NCBI GenBank assembly: GCA_900552365.1
Contig: URZP01000015.1
Location: 1 to 22,677 of the forward strand
Reading direction: 5' to 3'
Source: an uncultured Coriobacteriaceae bacterium
GTDB lineage: Bacteria > Actinomycetota > Coriobacteriia > Coriobacteriales > Eggerthellaceae
Length of the DNA: 22,677 bases
Positions 21,367-22,677 of the stretch are shown piece after piece. A program made the translations under genes and the position numbers. Within the stretch, counting starts at the first letter, position 1. Each line of letters begins with the position of its first letter. The notes under the pieces are model-generated. The model had not been told where the DNA came from, did not search any database, and saw only the letters and a program-made list of their open reading frames with translations.

Positions 21367-21962
21367 TATTCGTCCTTTCCTTCTTCAGCCATATCGGCCT
21401 CTTGCTTCTTGTTTTTCTTGCCAGCTTTAACGTCCTTCTTCTTCACCGCCGTCGGCAAGGGAGCGATGAGCATGTGCATGTTGCGACCCTCCATCTTGGG
21501 GGCGCTCTCGATGACCGCTACGTCCTTCAGGTCGTCAGCAAGTCGCTCGAGAATAGAGAGACCCTGATCGGGGTGGGCCATTTCGCGACCGCGGAACATG
21601 ATCGTGATCTTGACCTTGTTACCCTCGGAGAGGAAGCGCAGGACGTGCTTCTTCTTCGTGGTGTAGTCGCCCACATCGATCTTCGGGCGGAACTTCATTT
21701 CCTTGGTTTCGATCTTGCTCTGGTTCTTACGCGCCTGCTTCGCCTTGATAGCCTGATCGTACTTGTATTTGCCGTAATCCATGATGCGGCAAACGGGCGG
21801 CTGGGCGTTCGGGGCGATTTCGACAAGGTCGAGACCCTGATCCTCGGCGATGCGACGAGCCTGCTGCGTGGGATAGATACCCAACTGCGAGCCGTCGTAA
21901 CCGATGAGGCGACACTCGCGAACGGAGATCTCGCCGTTGAGCCTGGGCTCCTGAGCTGCTAT
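21366..21962 (-). CDS. infC: Translation initiation factor IF-3, apparent ATA start
   Basis: IF-3 keeps 30S subunits free and checks start codons. The N domain (EPRLNGEISVRECRLIGYDGSQLGI), linker (MDYGKYKYDQAIKAKQARKNQ) and C domain (KEMKFRPKIDVGDYTTKKKHVLRFL, then KITIMFRGREMAHPDQG) are all present, followed by a charged extension (KKKDVKAGKKNKKQEADMAEEG). AGGAGG (21971-21976 on +) lies 8 nt before ATA at 21960-21962, giving 198 residues. The only other upstream in-frame start, GTG 21971, overlaps the ribosome binding site itself and so cannot use it. Non-AUG starts such as AUU are well known for infC and allow IF-3 to repress its own synthesis. First gene of the operon; its stop overlaps the rpmI start. 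Confidence 0.93.
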   Translation of the reverse strand: MAAQEPRLNGEISVRECRLIGYDGSQLGIYPTQQARRIAEDQGLDLVEIAPNAQPPVCRIMDYGKYKYDQAIKAKQARKNQSKIETKEMKFRPKIDVGDYTTKKKHVLRFLSEGNKVKITIMFRGREMAHPDQGLSILERLADDLKDVAVIESAPKMEGRNMHMLIAPLPTAVKKKDVKAGKKNKKQEADMAEEGKDE

Positions 21963-22005
21963 CGCGCTCACCTCCTGTTAATTCACTGCGCTTTCGCGCA
22001 CCAAC

Positions 22006-22030
22006 AAAAAACCCGCTGCAAGGCAACGGG
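22006..22030 (-). terminator. Attenuator-like terminator in the infC leader
   Basis: On the - strand CCCGTTGC (22023-22030) pairs with GCAGCGGG (22012-22019), 8 bp with one G-U pair and a 3-nt loop, followed by six T (22006-22011). It lies about 44 nt before the infC start and downstream of the candidate promoter. This position, inside the leader, fits transcription attenuation as known for infC-rpmI-rplT leaders controlled by L20 or IF-3. Confidence 0.72.
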
Positions 22031-22160
22031 CGAACGAAATCAATCTGCGTGACATCGCACAAAGCGATGCTGCATGATATTAAACGTACCCATCGGCCTT
22101 AAAGCACCGAACCAGGTGGAAGCTCGTTCAATGAGCCTCACTTGATTAAACAGCTTTCAT

Positions 22161-22188
22161 ATAATAGCACGCCCGCCGCCAAAGGCAA
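22161..22188 (-). promoter_or_regulatory. Candidate promoter of the infC operon
   Basis: On the - strand TTGCCT (22183-22188) is followed after 16 nt by TATTAT (22161-22166), giving a predicted start near 22154 and a leader of about 190 nt to infC. The -35 lies inside the hairpin described at 22168-22197. From 21963 to 22247 I see no gene, only this promoter, the leader and its attenuator. Confidence 0.42.
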
Positions 22189-22197
22189 GCGGGCGTG
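22168..22197 (-). terminator. GC-rich hairpin after the unknown partial gene
   Basis: CACGCCCGC (22168-22176) and GCGGGCGTG (22189-22197) are perfect 9-bp arms, with an inner GCC/GGC pair. It lies 50 nt past the stop of the gene at 22248-22677 on the - strand. It lacks a T tract (CTATTATATG follows), so termination may be weak. Confidence 0.5.
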
Positions 22198-22247
22198 TCG
22201 TTCACATTCACAATTTCCAAACGAACTGCGATACCGGCCCATCTGCC

Positions 22248-22677
22248 CTACTTCGTTGAGACGTAGACGTAGATGATGCGCACGGTGTTGCCAAGTTCAT
22301 TCGTGAGGTTCGCGTTGGAGTAGTCGTACGAAAGAACGCTCGACCACGTGCAAGGTTGGCCGTTCACATCGACGTCGCCGCTGAAGGAATAGCGCTCACG
22401 CATAAGCTTGGTGTCGGAAGCATAGGTGGAGTACTCCATCTTGTCTTTAGGCAGAACCGCAGCACCCTCGTTCACCATGACGTTTGCCTCCTGCAGCGTG
22501 CGCTCGACCACATGGTTCTGCTCGACCATGTCGGTGAAGCTGTACGCGCCGTAGCCAAGGGAGGACGTCGAGGTGGAATAACCCGCCTGGATGATCTTGC
22601 CCTCCTCGTTCAGGCTGAGATAAACCGTCGGCGTGCCCGTCTTCGTGTCGGCAGGTTCGTCAGTCAAAGCAACCGTG
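22248..22677 (-). CDS. Unknown protein, C-terminal part (5' end beyond the window)
   Basis: The frame is open to the window edge (TVALTDEPAD... are in frame up to base 22677), so the TTG at 22667 is not a supported start. At least 142 residues are visible. The acidic, Thr/Ser/Tyr-rich sequence (TPTVYLSLNEEGKIIQAGYSTS, VLSYDYSNANLTNELG, VRIIYVYVSTK) has the look of an exported beta-rich protein and contains one Cys (PCTWSSV). I do not recognise a family. Its downstream neighbour on the same strand is infC, separated by a hairpin and the infC promoter, so it is probably a separate unit. Confidence 0.7.
   Translation of the reverse strand, partial: TVALTDEPADTKTGTPTVYLSLNEEGKIIQAGYSTSTSSLGYGAYSFTDMVEQNHVVERTLQEANVMVNEGAAVLPKDKMEYSTYASDTKLMRERYSFSGDVDVNGQPCTWSSVLSYDYSNANLTNELGNTVRIIYVYVSTK

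Overview
The window holds two blocks. Positions 1 to about 11,295 are the right-hand (late) part of a siphovirus-type prophage, all read on the + strand. From about 11,416 to the end is what looks like ordinary chromosome. High GC, secreted proteins with Listeria-Bacteroides-type repeats, a non-canonical sortase-like C terminus, Gram-positive style phage lysis genes and an infC-rpmI-rplT operon suggest a high-GC Gram-positive gut-type bacterium. The class Coriobacteriia (Eggerthellaceae-like) is my best guess, by inference only.

Prophage: the 3' end of a tape measure gene (1-764) is followed by a large Fn3-type tail protein, a baseplate hub-like protein, a small baseplate protein and a tail protein with eleven exact polar heptads. 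Next comes a complete diversity-generating retroelement (DGR): a target gene with a C-terminal lectin-like variable region (5144-6061; VR 5923-6050), an accessory variability determinant gene avd (6168-6638), a template repeat (TR 6663-6790) and a DGR-type reverse transcriptase (7003-8181). VR and TR align without gaps over 128 nt at an offset of 740. They differ at exactly eight positions, and every one is an adenine in TR, the hallmark of DGR mutagenic homing. The system should diversify the phage receptor-binding tip. After it come two small tail genes (one XkdX-like), a coiled-coil membrane protein, a holin, a C39-like peptidase with an N-terminal signal/anchor, and a modular GH25-CW_7-LysM endolysin. 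Integrase, regulators and head genes lie outside the window to the left.

Host side, + strand: a membrane-anchored GT2 glycosyltransferase (11416-12390), tRNA-Glu(TTC) at 12440-12514, a DEAD-box RNA helicase (12618-14120) and a 1308-residue secreted, wall-anchored adhesin-like protein (14290-18216). Host side, - strand (read right to left): the 5'-truncated end of an unknown gene (22248-22677), the infC-rpmI-rplT operon with a leader attenuator and an apparent ATA start for infC, a membrane-anchored EF-hand/LRR/YD-repeat protein (18825-20699), and a NifX/NafY-like small protein (18331-18711) preceded by a perfect 9-bp inverted repeat. A bidirectional-type terminator (18257-18293) separates the convergent blocks.

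The most notable items are the DGR and its details: adenine-only changes, a hairpin just past VR, a terminator inside the cassette, and a G9 tract that may split the RT reading frame. The infC ATA start and the mosaic extracellular proteins come next.
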